A stretch of DNA of 25,233 nt from positions 1 to 25,233 of the forward strand of contig JAAYGE010000108.1 of the NCBI GenBank assembly GCA_012727835.1. The letters run 5' to 3'. Numbering within the stretch: the stretch's first letter is position 1; every line of letters starts with the position of its first letter. The stretch is from Bacillota bacterium (GTDB lineage: Bacteria; Bacillota_H; UBA994; UBA5500). Shown piece after piece: positions 7,168 to 15,373 of this stretch. The position numbers were made by a program, and so were the translations under genes. The notes under the pieces were generated by a model. That model was not told where the DNA came from. It was given only the letters and a program-made list of their open reading frames with translations, and made no database searches.

Positions 7168-9585
7168 CTAACGCAGTTTGGCACCAAGCCGGCTTTGCAA
7201 CTCACTGACCACCCGTTCTAGCACGGCGGCAATCTCCTCATCCAATAGGGTCTTCTCCGGATTTTGCAACACCAAAGTGAAAGCTAGGCTCTTTTGTTCA
7301 CCGGCTACTTGCTCACCCTGGTAGACGTCAAATAGCTCCAGGTCTACCAATAGATCACCGGCAGTCTGCCGGATCACCTGAGCCACTTGCGCCGCCGTAA
7401 TCTGCCGATCCACCACAATGGCCAAATCTCTAACCACAGCTGGATAACGAGGAATCCCCTGGAACAGCGGGATTGTGCCCGCTTGTTCCAAAATTGGAGC
7501 CAGTTCCAATTCGGCAACAATGGCTCTTTGCTTGAGGTCGTATTGTTCGGCCACATCCGGGTGGAGCTCACCCAAATAGCCCAAACAGCGTCCATTCCAA
7601 TGTATGGTGGCGGAACGGCCGGGATGCAAGAATTTTTCATCCGCCCGCCGCCATTCTAGGTCCCGAATCATTTGCTTTTCGAACAGAGTGGCTAATAAGC
7701 CCTTAAGATAATAGAAGTCGTATTCGCCAGCCGGTGAATGCCAATTGGAAGGCAGCTGCCCCATACAGGCTATTCCCAGATGCAAGGGTTCTTCCGGCTG
7801 CTGCAGGGTGGCACCTGGTCGGGGCCGGAAGACGTTGGCTATTTCAAAGATGGCCAGATCCTGCTGCTGCCGTGCAGCGTTATATTTTAGTACCTGCAAC
7901 AGGCCGAACAGTAACGACGGCCGCATCAGGCTGCGCTCCGCTGTTAAGGGATTCTGCAGTAGCAAGCCCCGGTTCCAGGGATGCTCGTCACCCACGGTCT
8001 GCGCCACTTCCTTGGGGTTGATAAAACTCATGGTCAGTATCTCGGTCAATCCTAACCCCAACAACTGGTGACGCAGATTCTGCTCTGCCTGTTGTTCAGG
8101 AGTCAGAGCTCCACGCATCAATGGTCCGCTCATCTGGCCAACCGGCAGCTTTTCCAAACCATAGAGGCGGGCAATTTCCTCGATCAAATCCACCTCAATC
8201 TGCAGGTCACTACGGCGGCTAGGGGCCACCACCTGCCAGGGCTGGGAGCTAGTATCTACCTGCAGACCTAGACGCTCCAGCAAAGAGCGCATTTCTTCCT
8301 GGCTAATGGTCATGCCCAACAGCTGTTCCACCCGTTCTGGGCGCAGGCTGATAATCTGCTGGGTAGACACGTCCGGCAGCTGGCCCACGACCAGCTCTTC
8401 CGGCTCCCCACAGCCCAGCTGCCGTAATAACTGAGCCGCCCGTTTCAAAGCCATCAACACTCGGGCCGGATCTACGCCTTTATCAAAACGGCTGGAGGCA
8501 TCGGTGCGCAATCCAAGGCGACGCGACGAGCGGCGCACACTCTTATAATCAAACAAAGCCGATTCCAGCAAAACCCGCCGGGTTTGCCCCGTCACCTCGG
8601 CCACCTGGCTGCCCATAACGCCGGCAATAGCGACTGCCTTTTCTCCATCGGCGATAACCAGATCATCGGCAGTCAATTGACGTTCTACATCATCAAGGGT
8701 GACAATGGTTTCTTGGGGATGGGCCCGCCGCACACAAATTTGTTTTCCGGTCAGTTGATCCAAATCAAAGGCATGCAAGGGTTGCCCCAACTCTAATAAC
8801 ACATAGTTGGTCACGTCCACTATGTTATTGATCGGCCGTAAACCGGCGGCCTGCAATGCGTTCTGCAGCCATAAGGGTGAAGGCCCAATGGTAACATCGT
8901 TAACCACCAATCCCAGATAACCGGGACAGAGGTCGGGCGCGGCTATTTCCACCTTAACCTCCGGATGGCTAATAGCATGAGTCAGCTCCACCAGCTCCGG
9001 CTGGTGCACCTTTTGGTTAGCCAAGGCTGCCACCTCGTAGGCCACGCCCAACATACTTAGGCAATCGGACCGGTTAGGCGTTAGCTCCAACTCCAACACA
9101 TGGTCATCGAGCCCCATTACCTCAGCAATGTCTTGACCAGGGACAACCGAACTGGGCAATAGATAAATGCCATCGCGCATTTCCGGAGCCACCATCTTCT
9201 TATCAATGCCCAGCTCCTCCGCCGAACAAAGCATACCCGCCGAGGCCACACCCCGGAGCTTGGCCTTCCTAATTTTTAAGCCAGTAGGCAGTTTGGCCCC
9301 TACCACGGCGGTGGGCACAATGGCGCCCTCATAAACATTATCGGCACCGGTAACAATGGTGAGCAATTCGGGTTGACCCACATCTACCTGGCAAATCTGC
9401 AGCTTATCCGCATTGGGGTGAGGTTCCAACTTCACAATGCGCCCCGCCACCACGCCCGACAAGCCCTCGGCCCGATAGGTCACCTGTTCTACTTCAACCC
9501 CGGCCATAGTTAACCGTTCCGCCAGTTCTTCCGGCTCCCAGGGTAAATTCACATATTGCTTTAACCATCGGTAAGATACTCGCAT
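7168..9585 (-). CDS. pheT: Phenylalanine--tRNA ligase beta subunit
   Basis: This 805-aa subunit of the (alpha beta)2 synthetase charges tRNA-Phe. In order I see the EMAP/OB tRNA-binding domain (about 40-155, including PHPNADKLQICQVDVG), then the B3/B4 editing domain (about 210-385). These are followed by the B5 domain, the catalytic-like core with TPEQQAEQNLRHQLLGLGL, and a C-terminal FDX-ACB anticodon-binding domain (about 710-803; RYPAVVRDLAIVVD). Length is standard. ATG 9585 is preceded by AGGAGGGG. It lies 16 bp after pheS in the same operon, under control of the T-box at 10651. Confidence 0.97.
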   Translation of the reverse strand: MRVSYRWLKQYVNLPWEPEELAERLTMAGVEVEQVTYRAEGLSGVVAGRIVKLEPHPNADKLQICQVDVGQPELLTIVTGADNVYEGAIVPTAVVGAKLPTGLKIRKAKLRGVASAGMLCSAEELGIDKKMVAPEMRDGIYLLPSSVVPGQDIAEVMGLDDHVLELELTPNRSDCLSMLGVAYEVAALANQKVHQPELVELTHAISHPEVKVEIAAPDLCPGYLGLVVNDVTIGPSPLWLQNALQAAGLRPINNIVDVTNYVLLELGQPLHAFDLDQLTGKQICVRRAHPQETIVTLDDVERQLTADDLVIADGEKAVAIAGVMGSQVAEVTGQTRRVLLESALFDYKSVRRSSRRLGLRTDASSRFDKGVDPARVLMALKRAAQLLRQLGCGEPEELVVGQLPDVSTQQIISLRPERVEQLLGMTISQEEMRSLLERLGLQVDTSSQPWQVVAPSRRSDLQIEVDLIEEIARLYGLEKLPVGQMSGPLMRGALTPEQQAEQNLRHQLLGLGLTEILTMSFINPKEVAQTVGDEHPWNRGLLLQNPLTAERSLMRPSLLFGLLQVLKYNAARQQQDLAIFEIANVFRPRPGATLQQPEEPLHLGIACMGQLPSNWHSPAGEYDFYYLKGLLATLFEKQMIRDLEWRRADEKFLHPGRSATIHWNGRCLGYLGELHPDVAEQYDLKQRAIVAELELAPILEQAGTIPLFQGIPRYPAVVRDLAIVVDRQITAAQVAQVIRQTAGDLLVDLELFDVYQGEQVAGEQKSLAFTLVLQNPEKTLLDEEIAAVLERVVSELQSRLGAKLR

Positions 9586-9601
9586 ACTGTGCTGTCCCCT
9601 C

Positions 9602-10621
9602 CTAGAATTGGCGCAAGAAGCGCATGTCGTTGGTGTATAGATGCCGCAAATCGTCTAAACCATATTTAAGCATGGCGATACGCTCTACTCCCATACCGAA
9701 AGCAAAGCCGCTAACCTTTTCCGGATCATAGCCAGAGAGCTCTACTACCCGTGGATGCACCAGGCCAGAACCGAGGATCTCTATCCAACCGCTGCCCTTA
9801 CAAAGGCGACAACCGGCCCCTCCACACTGGAAGCAGGAAATGTCAACTTCGGCGCTAGGCTCGGTAAAGGGGAAAAAGCTGGGTCGAAGGCGAATTTCCC
9901 GTTCTTCCCCGAAGATGGCTCGAGCAAAGGTCAATAAAGCACCCTTCAAATCGGCTAGTGTAATATTGGTATCAACAGCCAGCCCTTCCACTTGGTAAAA
10001 CATGGGTGAGTGGGTGGCGTCATCATCCCGCCGATAGACTCGCCCGGCGGCAATAATGCGTACCGGTTTAGGACGCATCTTCTCCATGGTGCGTACCTGT
10101 ACCGGCGAAGTATGGGTGCGCAACAAGAGCTGGGGACCAAAATAGAAGGAATCCTGCATATCCCGAGCCGGATGGTCCGCCGGCACATTCAGAGCTTCAA
10201 AGTTGTAATAATCGGTTTCCACTTCGGGTCCTTGCGCCAGGCTGAAACCCATCCCTAGGAACACATTTTGAATTTCTTCTAAGGTACGGGTGATAAGATG
10301 CTGATGCCCCAGCGGCAGCGGTCGACCGGGTAAGGTAATGTCGATCTCTTCAGCAGCTAGGCGGGCTTGCTTAGCCGCTGCCGCTAGCGCTGCCGTCTTT
10401 TCTGTCAAACTTTCTTCCAATCGTTTACGTAATTCATTGGCCAATTGGCCAATTACGGGGCGCTCGGCCGCAGGTAACTGGGCCATGCCACGCAAGATGG
10501 CGGTTAGTTCTCCCTTCTTGCCCAAATAACGCACCCGCAGGCTATTCAATTCCTCCAGATCGTTGGCTTCAGCTACGGCTTGTAAAGCTTGCTTTTCCAA
10601 AGCCTGCAATTGTTCTCGCAT
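9602..10621 (-). CDS. pheS: Phenylalanine--tRNA ligase alpha subunit
   Basis: This 339-aa catalytic subunit has an N-terminal coiled coil (1-90), motif 1 around [17 protein letters not shown], motif 2 around [21 protein letters not shown], and motif 3 [17 protein letters not shown]. The four-cysteine segment [17 protein letters not shown], common in bacterial PheS, is present. It forms adenylate and transfers Phe to tRNA with PheT. ATG 10621 has AAGGAG upstream. It is the first structural gene downstream of the phenylalanine T-box leader. Confidence 0.97.
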   Translation of the reverse strand: MREQLQALEKQALQAVAEANDLEELNSLRVRYLGKKGELTAILRGMAQLPAAERPVIGQLANELRKRLEESLTEKTAALAAAAKQARLAAEEIDITLPGRPLPLGHQHLITRTLEEIQNVFLGMGFSLAQGPEVETDYYNFEALNVPADHPARDMQDSFYFGPQLLLRTHTSPVQVRTMEKMRPKPVRIIAAGRVYRRDDDATHSPMFYQVEGLAVDTNITLADLKGALLTFARAIFGEEREIRLRPSFFPFTEPSAEVDISCFQCGGAGCRLCKGSGWIEILGSGLVHPRVVELSGYDPEKVSGFAFGMGVERIAMLKYGLDDLRHLYTNDMRFLRQF

Positions 10622-10650
10622 ATGCTTGCACTCCTTTTTCCTTTGCTCTA

Positions 10651-10890
10651 TATAAAAAAGCCACCGTCCGTAAAGGGACGATGGCGCGTCGTGGTACCAC
10701 CCTTATTCGGCTACAAGTAATTAGCCCTCGTTCATAGATAACGGCCTGTAATCAACCGACACTGCTTACTCCTCTTTCAGCAGTGTAGCTCCAGAGCGAA
10801 ACTTCATTGTAGAACTACCGAAAATGCTCGCAGTCTAGGCATTCCCTCCCTTAAGGCAGTCTCCCTACAACTACTGGTCTCCTTCATAGC
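10651..10890 (-). promoter_or_regulatory. T-box leader (tRNA-Phe sensing) of pheST
   Basis: On the minus strand the leader runs from the GAAGGAGACC of stem I to a terminator. The T-box sequence AGGGTGGTACCACG is at 10690-10703. It is followed by a terminator hairpin (about 10660-10685, GCCATCGTCC/GGACGGTGGC) with a T-run at 10653-10659. In the stem I specifier loop, TTC (a Phe codon, plus-strand 10812-10814) sits directly before the lower-stem strand CTACAA, which pairs with TTGTAG. Uncharged tRNA-Phe should pair with TTC and the T-box and prevent termination, raising pheST expression. Confidence 0.94.
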
Positions 10891-10901
10891 TTTTTACAAT
10901 A

Positions 10902-11009
10902 TTAAACTGCGGTTTGGGTAATAGATAGCTTACGATACATTAAGTAGGCCAAGATCGAACCGGTTTCCTCAAACACCTTCCAGAAAAACGTGGCGGAGAA
11001 CGTCTTCAA
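10902..11009 (-). CDS. YqzL-like small protein (35 aa)
   Basis: Between the SpoU gene and the pheS T-box the minus strand encodes a 35-residue peptide. It begins MKTFSATFFWKVFEETGSIL and continues AYLMYRKLSITQTAV. The F-F-W-K-V-F-x-x-T-G-S-I-x-x-Y-L pattern is the signature of the YqzL family (about 45-50 aa), whose function is unknown. It uses TTG at 11009, with AAGGGGTG five bases upstream, and ends in TAA just before the T-box. It is somewhat shorter than typical YqzL, mainly at the C-terminus. Family assignment is from memory of the motif. The good ribosome binding site and stop position support a real gene. Confidence 0.72.
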   Translation of the reverse strand: MKTFSATFFWKVFEETGSILAYLMYRKLSITQTAV

Positions 11010-11084
11010 ACGATGCACCCCTTTTCGGAATGTTTATCTGGTTCGCCCATCAGATTTGGCCCCATTAAATCATGAGCAACAAAG

Positions 11085-11110
11085 GTTACACAAGGGTTAC
11101 AATCGTTACA
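11085..11110. repeat. Three GTTACA direct repeats downstream of the SpoU gene
   Basis: The plus strand reads GTTACA-CAAGG-GTTACA-ATC-GTTACA, three copies at 11- and 9-bp steps, immediately after the SpoU stop and about 75 bp upstream of the yqzL-like start. Spacing near one helical turn suggests an operator. No regulator is identified. Confidence 0.4.
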
Positions 11111-11111
11111 T

Positions 11112-11909
11112 TCAGCTTCTATTTTCAGCTATTTTTGCTAATAAAATTCCTGTTGCTACCGCCACGTTGAGGGATTCAGCCTGACCAACAATAGGAATAT
11201 GTACGGATAAATCGGCCGTTTGTAACCAAAAAGGTGATACGCCCGCCCCCTCGTAACCGACAACAAGAGCTAGGCGCTGATCGTAGTTGACCTGCTGGTA
11301 GGGCACACTGGCTTGCAGGGCACTAACTACGATCTGTATTCTATTTTGTCTAAGTTGGGCTAGTACAAAGTCATCAGGTTGATCATAGACTAAGGGCAAC
11401 CGAAAAAAGGCACCCATGGCCCCACGAATGACTTTATCGTTATAAGGGTCGACGGTGCCCTTGAGGGCCACTACCCGGTCCACGCCGAGGGCTTCCGCTG
11501 TGCGTAAAATCGTTCCTAAATTCCCGGGATCTTGAACGCCATCTATAAGTAACCAAAAGTCACCCTGCGACCAGAAGGCGGCCTCATGGGCCAAGTGGAC
11601 AGGTAAACGGGCCGTAACCAGTAATCCTTGGGGACGTTCAGTGCTAGCCAATTCACATAATAACTTGTCGTCCATCTTTACCGGGGATAGCCCCCGAGCT
11701 TCTAAAGTGGCCAGACATGTTAGCCCCCGCTGGTTACTTTCCAAATGGGAACTATAGACCACATGTTCCAGCGGCAGATCGGCAGCAATGGCTTCCTCGA
11801 TCAGACGCACGCCCTCCAGCAGAAAAAGCCCGGCTTTAGCTCGGCCGGAGCGGCTAGCTAATGCCTTGAGCTGCTTGAACAAGGGATTTTTTCTACTGCT
11901 AATCTGCAT
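11112..11909 (-). CDS. TrmH/SpoU family rRNA/tRNA 2'-O-methyltransferase
   Basis: This 265-aa protein has the N-terminal SpoU substrate-binding domain (KNPLFKQLKALASRSGRAK, residues 7-25) and a C-terminal SPOUT methyltransferase fold. It carries the three SPOUT motifs: LIDGVQDPGNLGTILRTAEA (motif 1), LALVVGYEGAGVS (motif 2) and HIPIVGQAESLNVAVATGI (motif 3, the SAM-binding knot). It should methylate a ribose 2'-OH in rRNA or tRNA; it resembles RlmB/YsgA-type proteins and the target base is not predictable here. ATG 11909 overlaps the ktrA stop by one base (TAATG), so the two are translationally coupled. Proximity to pheST is common in Firmicutes. Confidence 0.92.
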   Translation of the reverse strand: MQISSRKNPLFKQLKALASRSGRAKAGLFLLEGVRLIEEAIAADLPLEHVVYSSHLESNQRGLTCLATLEARGLSPVKMDDKLLCELASTERPQGLLVTARLPVHLAHEAAFWSQGDFWLLIDGVQDPGNLGTILRTAEALGVDRVVALKGTVDPYNDKVIRGAMGAFFRLPLVYDQPDDFVLAQLRQNRIQIVVSALQASVPYQQVNYDQRLALVVGYEGAGVSPFWLQTADLSVHIPIVGQAESLNVAVATGILLAKIAENRS

Positions 11910-12568
11910 TAAATGCTTCCCCCTTGCTCAAAGCGCTGCAAATCTTCCTTTAGGCCGATCACTACCAACACATCGCCCTCATGAATACGATCATCGGCCC
12001 GCGGGGTGATATTGATGGTTTCTCCATGCTTGATGGCAATGACGTTGATATTATAACGATTGCGCAAATCCAGTTGCTTTAGGTCCTTACCAATTGTATT
12101 TTCAGGTGCTACTATCTCGACCACACCCGCATCTTGACTAAGCTCAATGTATTCGAGAATATTGGATGAAAATAGATTTCGAGCCACCCGGAAACCCATA
12201 TCCCGTTCGGGAAAAACCACCCGGTCGGCCCCCACCCGATATAAAACCTTACCATGCAGATCGCTCTGGGCTTTGGCCACCACATGTTTTACACCCAGTT
12301 CTTTAAGCATCAGGGTTATCATGATACTGGCCTGTATATTACCGCCGATGCCTACTATGACCACATCAAAATTACGGATACCTATCGACCTTAGCACCTG
12401 CTCGTCGGTGGCATCGGCGGCTACAGCCCGGGTAGCCGCTCGCACTATGGCCCGCACCCGCTCCTCATCCTGGTCGATGGCTAGTACCTGACATCCCATT
12501 GAGTAAAGGGTCTTGGCCACGCTTGAACCGAACCGACCTAACCCAATAACGGCAAATTGCTTTTTCAT
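11909..12568 (-). CDS. ktrA: Potassium uptake regulatory subunit, KtrA/TrkA family
   Basis: The 219-aa cytoplasmic gating ring subunit has a Rossmann RCK-N domain (GLGRFGSS at residues 9-16, IDQDEERV acidic end of beta 2, then GIGGNIQASI). A C-terminal RCK-C domain follows (about 140-219). The length is that of single-RCK KtrA, not of the two-domain TrkA of enterics. It binds NAD(H)/ATP-type nucleotides and controls the KtrB channel next door. I place the start at ATG 12568, six bases after a GGGGGGAG site; upstream in-frame starts would overlap ktrB. The gene begins 13 bp after the ktrB stop. Confidence 0.93.
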   Translation of the reverse strand: MKKQFAVIGLGRFGSSVAKTLYSMGCQVLAIDQDEERVRAIVRAATRAVAADATDEQVLRSIGIRNFDVVIVGIGGNIQASIMITLMLKELGVKHVVAKAQSDLHGKVLYRVGADRVVFPERDMGFRVARNLFSSNILEYIELSQDAGVVEIVAPENTIGKDLKQLDLRNRYNINVIAIKHGETINITPRADDRIHEGDVLVVIGLKEDLQRFEQGGSI

Positions 12569-12581
12569 GTTCTCCCCCCAT

Positions 12582-13964
12582 TCAACCAACGATAATTCTT
12601 TCCTCTGGATAGCTGATGCGGGCATTTACTCGATCATGGGCCAGCGCAAAGGCTAAACTCATGGGGCCCACACGGCCAGCAAACATGGTAAAACAAAGGG
12701 CCACCTTTACGATTGGCGATAAGGTGGGTGTAACACCCATACTCCAACCAACGGTGGTAAAAGCGGAAGTGGCCTCTAGCAGGGCCGCCTGCAGGGGTAG
12801 GCCATCGACTAAGCAGATGAGCATGGTCAGCGATATCACCAAAGTGAAACTTAGCACAATAATGGCTACTGCCCGTTTTACAATATCGTTGGGGATGCGA
12901 CGATGAAATATGCGTACCTCGTCGTGCCCCCGCATGCCGGATATAACCAAAGCTAGCAAGACGGCAAAGGTGGTTGTTTTTACCCCGCCACCGGTGGATG
13001 CGGGCGAGGAGCCGATGAACATAAGAATTAACAGGGCTAGCAGGGAGGCCTCATGCATCCCCTTTAACGACAGGGTGCTAAAACCGGCGGTTCGGGCGGA
13101 AACAGCCTGGAAAAAGGCCGCTAAAATTTTGCTGGGCAAAGGCAATTTAATTAACGCTTTATCCCACTCTACTAGAAGGATAAAGATAGTACCTATAAAA
13201 GTTAACAGCAAAGTCATCAGCAGTACCAAGCGGGTATGTAAGGAAAGAGTTTGTCGAGTTTTCCTATGCCGCTTCTGCCAAAGTTCGGCTATTACACTAA
13301 AGCCTATACCACCAGAAACGATCAAAACAATGAGCACTAGATTGACCAGCCAATCGGTAGTGTAGGGGCTTAAACTACGAAAGCCGCCAAATAGGTCGAA
13401 GCCCGCATTACAAAAGGCGGAAATACTATGGAAGACACCATACCAAAGGCCCTGGCCCCAACCATAGGCGGGCACGAAGCGCAAGGAAAGTAAAAGGGCT
13501 CCTACCCCTTCAAAGAGCAGGGTTACCGCTCCTACGGCCTTCACTAGCCGCACCAAGCCCTCTAAAGAAAACTGATTTAATGCTTCCTGCACAATCAGGC
13601 GACTGCGGAAGCTGATGCGTCGCCCTAAAAGTATGGCCATCATGGTAGTCATGGTCATCAGCCCCAGGCCGCCCAGCTGTATAAGCACCAGAATGACGGC
13701 TTGTCCAAAGAAGGTGAACTGGGCAACCGTATCGACAACCAGCAGGCCAGTTACACAGACCGCAGAAGTGGCGGTGAACAAGGCTTGGAAAAAACCCAGC
13801 GGTTCTGCTTTAGAAGCCACCGGCAAGCTGAGTAGCAGCCCACCACCAACAATCAGCAAGGCAAAGGTGGCAATCAGGATTTGGGCCGGACTCCACCTGG
13901 AAACATCTACCCCATCTAGCCTCGGCCTCCCATATAGAGCACTTTTGTATAGTGTTACCCACAA
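12582..13964 (-). CDS. ktrB: Potassium uptake transmembrane subunit, KtrB/TrkH family
   Basis: This roughly 460-aa integral membrane protein is built of four M1-P-M2 repeats. The four selectivity-filter segments are visible: SAVCVTGL, SAFCNAGFD, SARTAGFST and SAFTTVGWS, each with the filter glycine. It moves K+ (with Na+ in Ktr systems) and is gated by the KtrA ring. Gene order ktrB-ktrA is clear. The start is uncertain. An in-frame TGA lies just upstream, so TTG 13964 is the first possible start, and TAGG is only one base from it, too close for a good ribosome binding site. The homologous core begins at about residue 23 (RWSPAQIL). Translation may be weak or begin at an unusual codon. Confidence 0.9.
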   Translation of the reverse strand: MWVTLYKSALYGRPRLDGVDVSRWSPAQILIATFALLIVGGGLLLSLPVASKAEPLGFFQALFTATSAVCVTGLLVVDTVAQFTFFGQAVILVLIQLGGLGLMTMTTMMAILLGRRISFRSRLIVQEALNQFSLEGLVRLVKAVGAVTLLFEGVGALLLSLRFVPAYGWGQGLWYGVFHSISAFCNAGFDLFGGFRSLSPYTTDWLVNLVLIVLIVSGGIGFSVIAELWQKRHRKTRQTLSLHTRLVLLMTLLLTFIGTIFILLVEWDKALIKLPLPSKILAAFFQAVSARTAGFSTLSLKGMHEASLLALLILMFIGSSPASTGGGVKTTTFAVLLALVISGMRGHDEVRIFHRRIPNDIVKRAVAIIVLSFTLVISLTMLICLVDGLPLQAALLEATSAFTTVGWSMGVTPTLSPIVKVALCFTMFAGRVGPMSLAFALAHDRVNARISYPEERIIVG

Positions 13965-14002
13965 ACCTACAGCAAAAGATCATGGCTTGCCAGATGTACA
14001 TA

Positions 14003-14035
14003 GGGGCTGTGCAAACAAAGTTTTGCGACAGCCCC
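14003..14035. terminator. Palindrome after rplT (repeat family copy 3)
   Basis: Arms GGGGCTGTGCAAA (14003-14015) and TTTTGCGACAGCCCC (14021-14035), with one unpaired C, give a stable hairpin 15 bp past the rplT stop. On the minus strand no clean T-run follows (CCCCTATG), so it may act as a weak terminator or mRNA 3'-end stabiliser. The core is shared with 3666 and 6136. Confidence 0.65.
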
Positions 14036-14050
14036 TTATATAATCAGTAT

Positions 14051-14407
14051 TTAAGCCAGCTGCTTCTTAGCCGTTTCAACCAATTGGCTGAAAGCGGCGG
14101 CGTCATTAACAGCCAGGTCGGCCAGCATTTTTCGATTGATGGTTATACCTGCTTGCTTCAGGCCGGACATGAGCCTGCTGTAGGAAATGCCATTCTGGCG
14201 AGCAGCCGCATTGATGCGCGCAATCCATAGGCGACGGAATTCGCGCTTGCGTTGCTTGCGATCGCGAGTGGCATAACTCTGTGACTTGAGCAGTTGGGTT
14301 AAAGCCGTTCTATATAATTTACTCTTGCTACCGCGGTAACCTTTAGCTAACTTAAGAACTTTATTATGACGGGCCCTTTTGACTGCCCCTCTCTTTACAC
14401 GTGGCAT
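14051..14407 (-). CDS. rplT: 50S ribosomal protein L20
   Basis: The 118-aa protein is a standard L20: it starts [20 protein letters not shown], contains [14 protein letters not shown] and the [20 protein letters not shown] segment, and ends in a helical C-terminus. It binds 23S rRNA early in assembly and, in Firmicutes and enterics, represses its own operon by binding the mRNA leader. It is the third gene of infC-rpmI-rplT, 26 bp after rpmI, with TAGGAGGT upstream. Confidence 0.98.
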   Translation of the reverse strand: MPRVKRGAVKRARHNKVLKLAKGYRGSKSKLYRTALTQLLKSQSYATRDRKQRKREFRRLWIARINAAARQNGISYSRLMSGLKQAGITINRKMLADLAVNDAAAFSQLVETAKKQLA

Positions 14408-14433
14408 AATCGCCTACCTCCTATTTCACCTTA

Positions 14434-14634
14434 CTAGAAATGATACGGCATCATTTTCTTGACGCGAGCCGCATCGCCATCTTTTAGTAGATGCTGTTGA
14501 TCCAAGCGCCGTTTCTGGCTCCCAGATTTAGCACTAAACTTATGAGCATTGTGAGAGCTGTTGCGCAAGAGTTTCTTCTTGGCAGTTACTTTAAAACGCT
14601 TGGCGCAGCCCTTATGAGTCTTCATCTTTGGCAT
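14434..14634 (-). CDS. rpmI: 50S ribosomal protein L35
   Basis: The 66-aa basic protein starts MPKMKTHKGCAKRFKVTAKK and ends with HLLKDGDAARVKKMMPYHF, a typical bacterial L35. ATG 14634 is chosen because AAGGAGGAT sits just upstream. A start at 14658 would overlap infC and add residues foreign to L35. It is the middle gene of infC-rpmI-rplT, 13 bp after infC. Confidence 0.97.
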   Translation of the reverse strand: MPKMKTHKGCAKRFKVTAKKKLLRNSSHNAHKFSAKSGSQKRRLDQQHLLKDGDAARVKKMMPYHF

Positions 14635-14647
14635 CGAAGTATCCTCC

Positions 14648-15178
14648 TTAATTTGCACCCTTTTCAGGTTTAGGCGCCATTATCATAATCATGTTACGCC
14701 CTTCAATTTGCGCTTCCTTTTCTACAACACCGTTTTCTACCGCTTCTACAAAACGATCGAAAACCTTATTCCCCAAATCAGCGTGAACAATCTGCCTCCC
14801 GCGGAAGCGCATAACGACCCTAATCTTGTTGCCGTTTTTCAGCATGCGGTCGGCATTGCGTGCTTTGATCAGAAGATCCCGCTCCTCAATGGTCTGGCTC
14901 AGCTGGACTTCCTTGATGGTAATTACCTTCTGCTTCTTGCGAGCCTCCCGCTCGTGCTTGCTCCGCTGGTACTTGTAACGACCATAGTCCATAATTTTGC
15001 ATACCGGCGGCTTGGCGTTGGGAGCGATAATGACCAAATCTAAATTTCTCTCGCGGGCAATCTGTAATGCCTCCCGTGAGCTCATGATGCCCAGCTGTGT
15101 ACCGTTTTCGTCGACCAATCGCACCTCACGCAAACGAATTTGCTCGTTAACCTGCGGGTCTCTGTTCTCCCTACTGAT
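14648..15178 (-). CDS. infC: Translation initiation factor IF-3, probable ATC start
   Basis: This 176-aa factor binds the 30S subunit, blocks subunit joining and discriminates the start codon. The N-domain begins ISRENRDPQVNEQIRLREVR and carries DENGTQLGIMSSREAL. A basic linker (KYQRSKHEREARKKQK) leads to the C-domain with KVITIKEVQLSQTIEERDL and VVMRFRGRQI. No ATG, GTG or TTG lies where IF3 should begin. An ATC at 15176-15178 is seven bases after GGAGGGG (15186-15192), and the protein then aligns with Firmicute IF3 starting Met/Ile-Ser. A non-AUG start is the known hallmark of infC (ATT in E. coli and B. subtilis) and makes IF3 limit its own synthesis. An upstream in-frame TTG at 15247 falls inside the attenuator leader and is rejected. 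Confidence 0.93.
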   Translation of the reverse strand: MSRENRDPQVNEQIRLREVRLVDENGTQLGIMSSREALQIARERNLDLVIIAPNAKPPVCKIMDYGRYKYQRSKHEREARKKQKVITIKEVQLSQTIEERDLLIKARNADRMLKNGNKIRVVMRFRGRQIVHADLGNKVFDRFVEAVENGVVEKEAQIEGRNMIMIMAPKPEKGAN

Positions 15179-15179
15179 A

Positions 15180-15340
15180 GATAAACCCCTCCATTTACTT
15201 AAAATATTAAAGGCGAGCAGCCAAAGCCGCTCGCCAACAGTAAGCATAGCAATACAAACATTGCCTATCTAACTACTGTACTGACCCAGTAACTGCTCGT
15301 GGCGTCACAGGGTGAGAAGCGGCTGGCTTCTACTTTACAG
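15180..15340 (-). promoter_or_regulatory. infC-rpmI-rplT leader with attenuator (probable L20 leader)
   Basis: A transcribed leader of about 160 bases precedes infC. Its end holds a 10-bp hairpin (15212-15235, GGCGAGCGGC/GCTGCTCGCC with a TTTG loop) followed by TTTAATATTTT, a rho-independent terminator placed before the ribosome binding site. Firmicute infC operons are known to carry an L20-binding leader that ends transcription early when L20 is in excess. Position and structure fit, but the L20-binding fold was not verified. Confidence 0.7.
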
Positions 15341-15344
15341 AGTA

Positions 15345-15373
15345 ATGTTAGCATACTGGACAGAATGCGTCAA
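15345..15373 (-). promoter_or_regulatory. Promoter of infC-rpmI-rplT
   Basis: On the minus strand TTGACG (15368-15373) touches the thrS stop codon. After 17 bases comes TAACAT (15345-15350), with an extended TGC directly before it. This gives the operon its own start, independent of the thrS T-box. Confidence 0.65.

Noticed and set aside
15179..15247. N-terminal extension of infC from TTG 15247
   Set aside because: It would be translated through the attenuator hairpin, has no ribosome binding site and is foreign to IF3.
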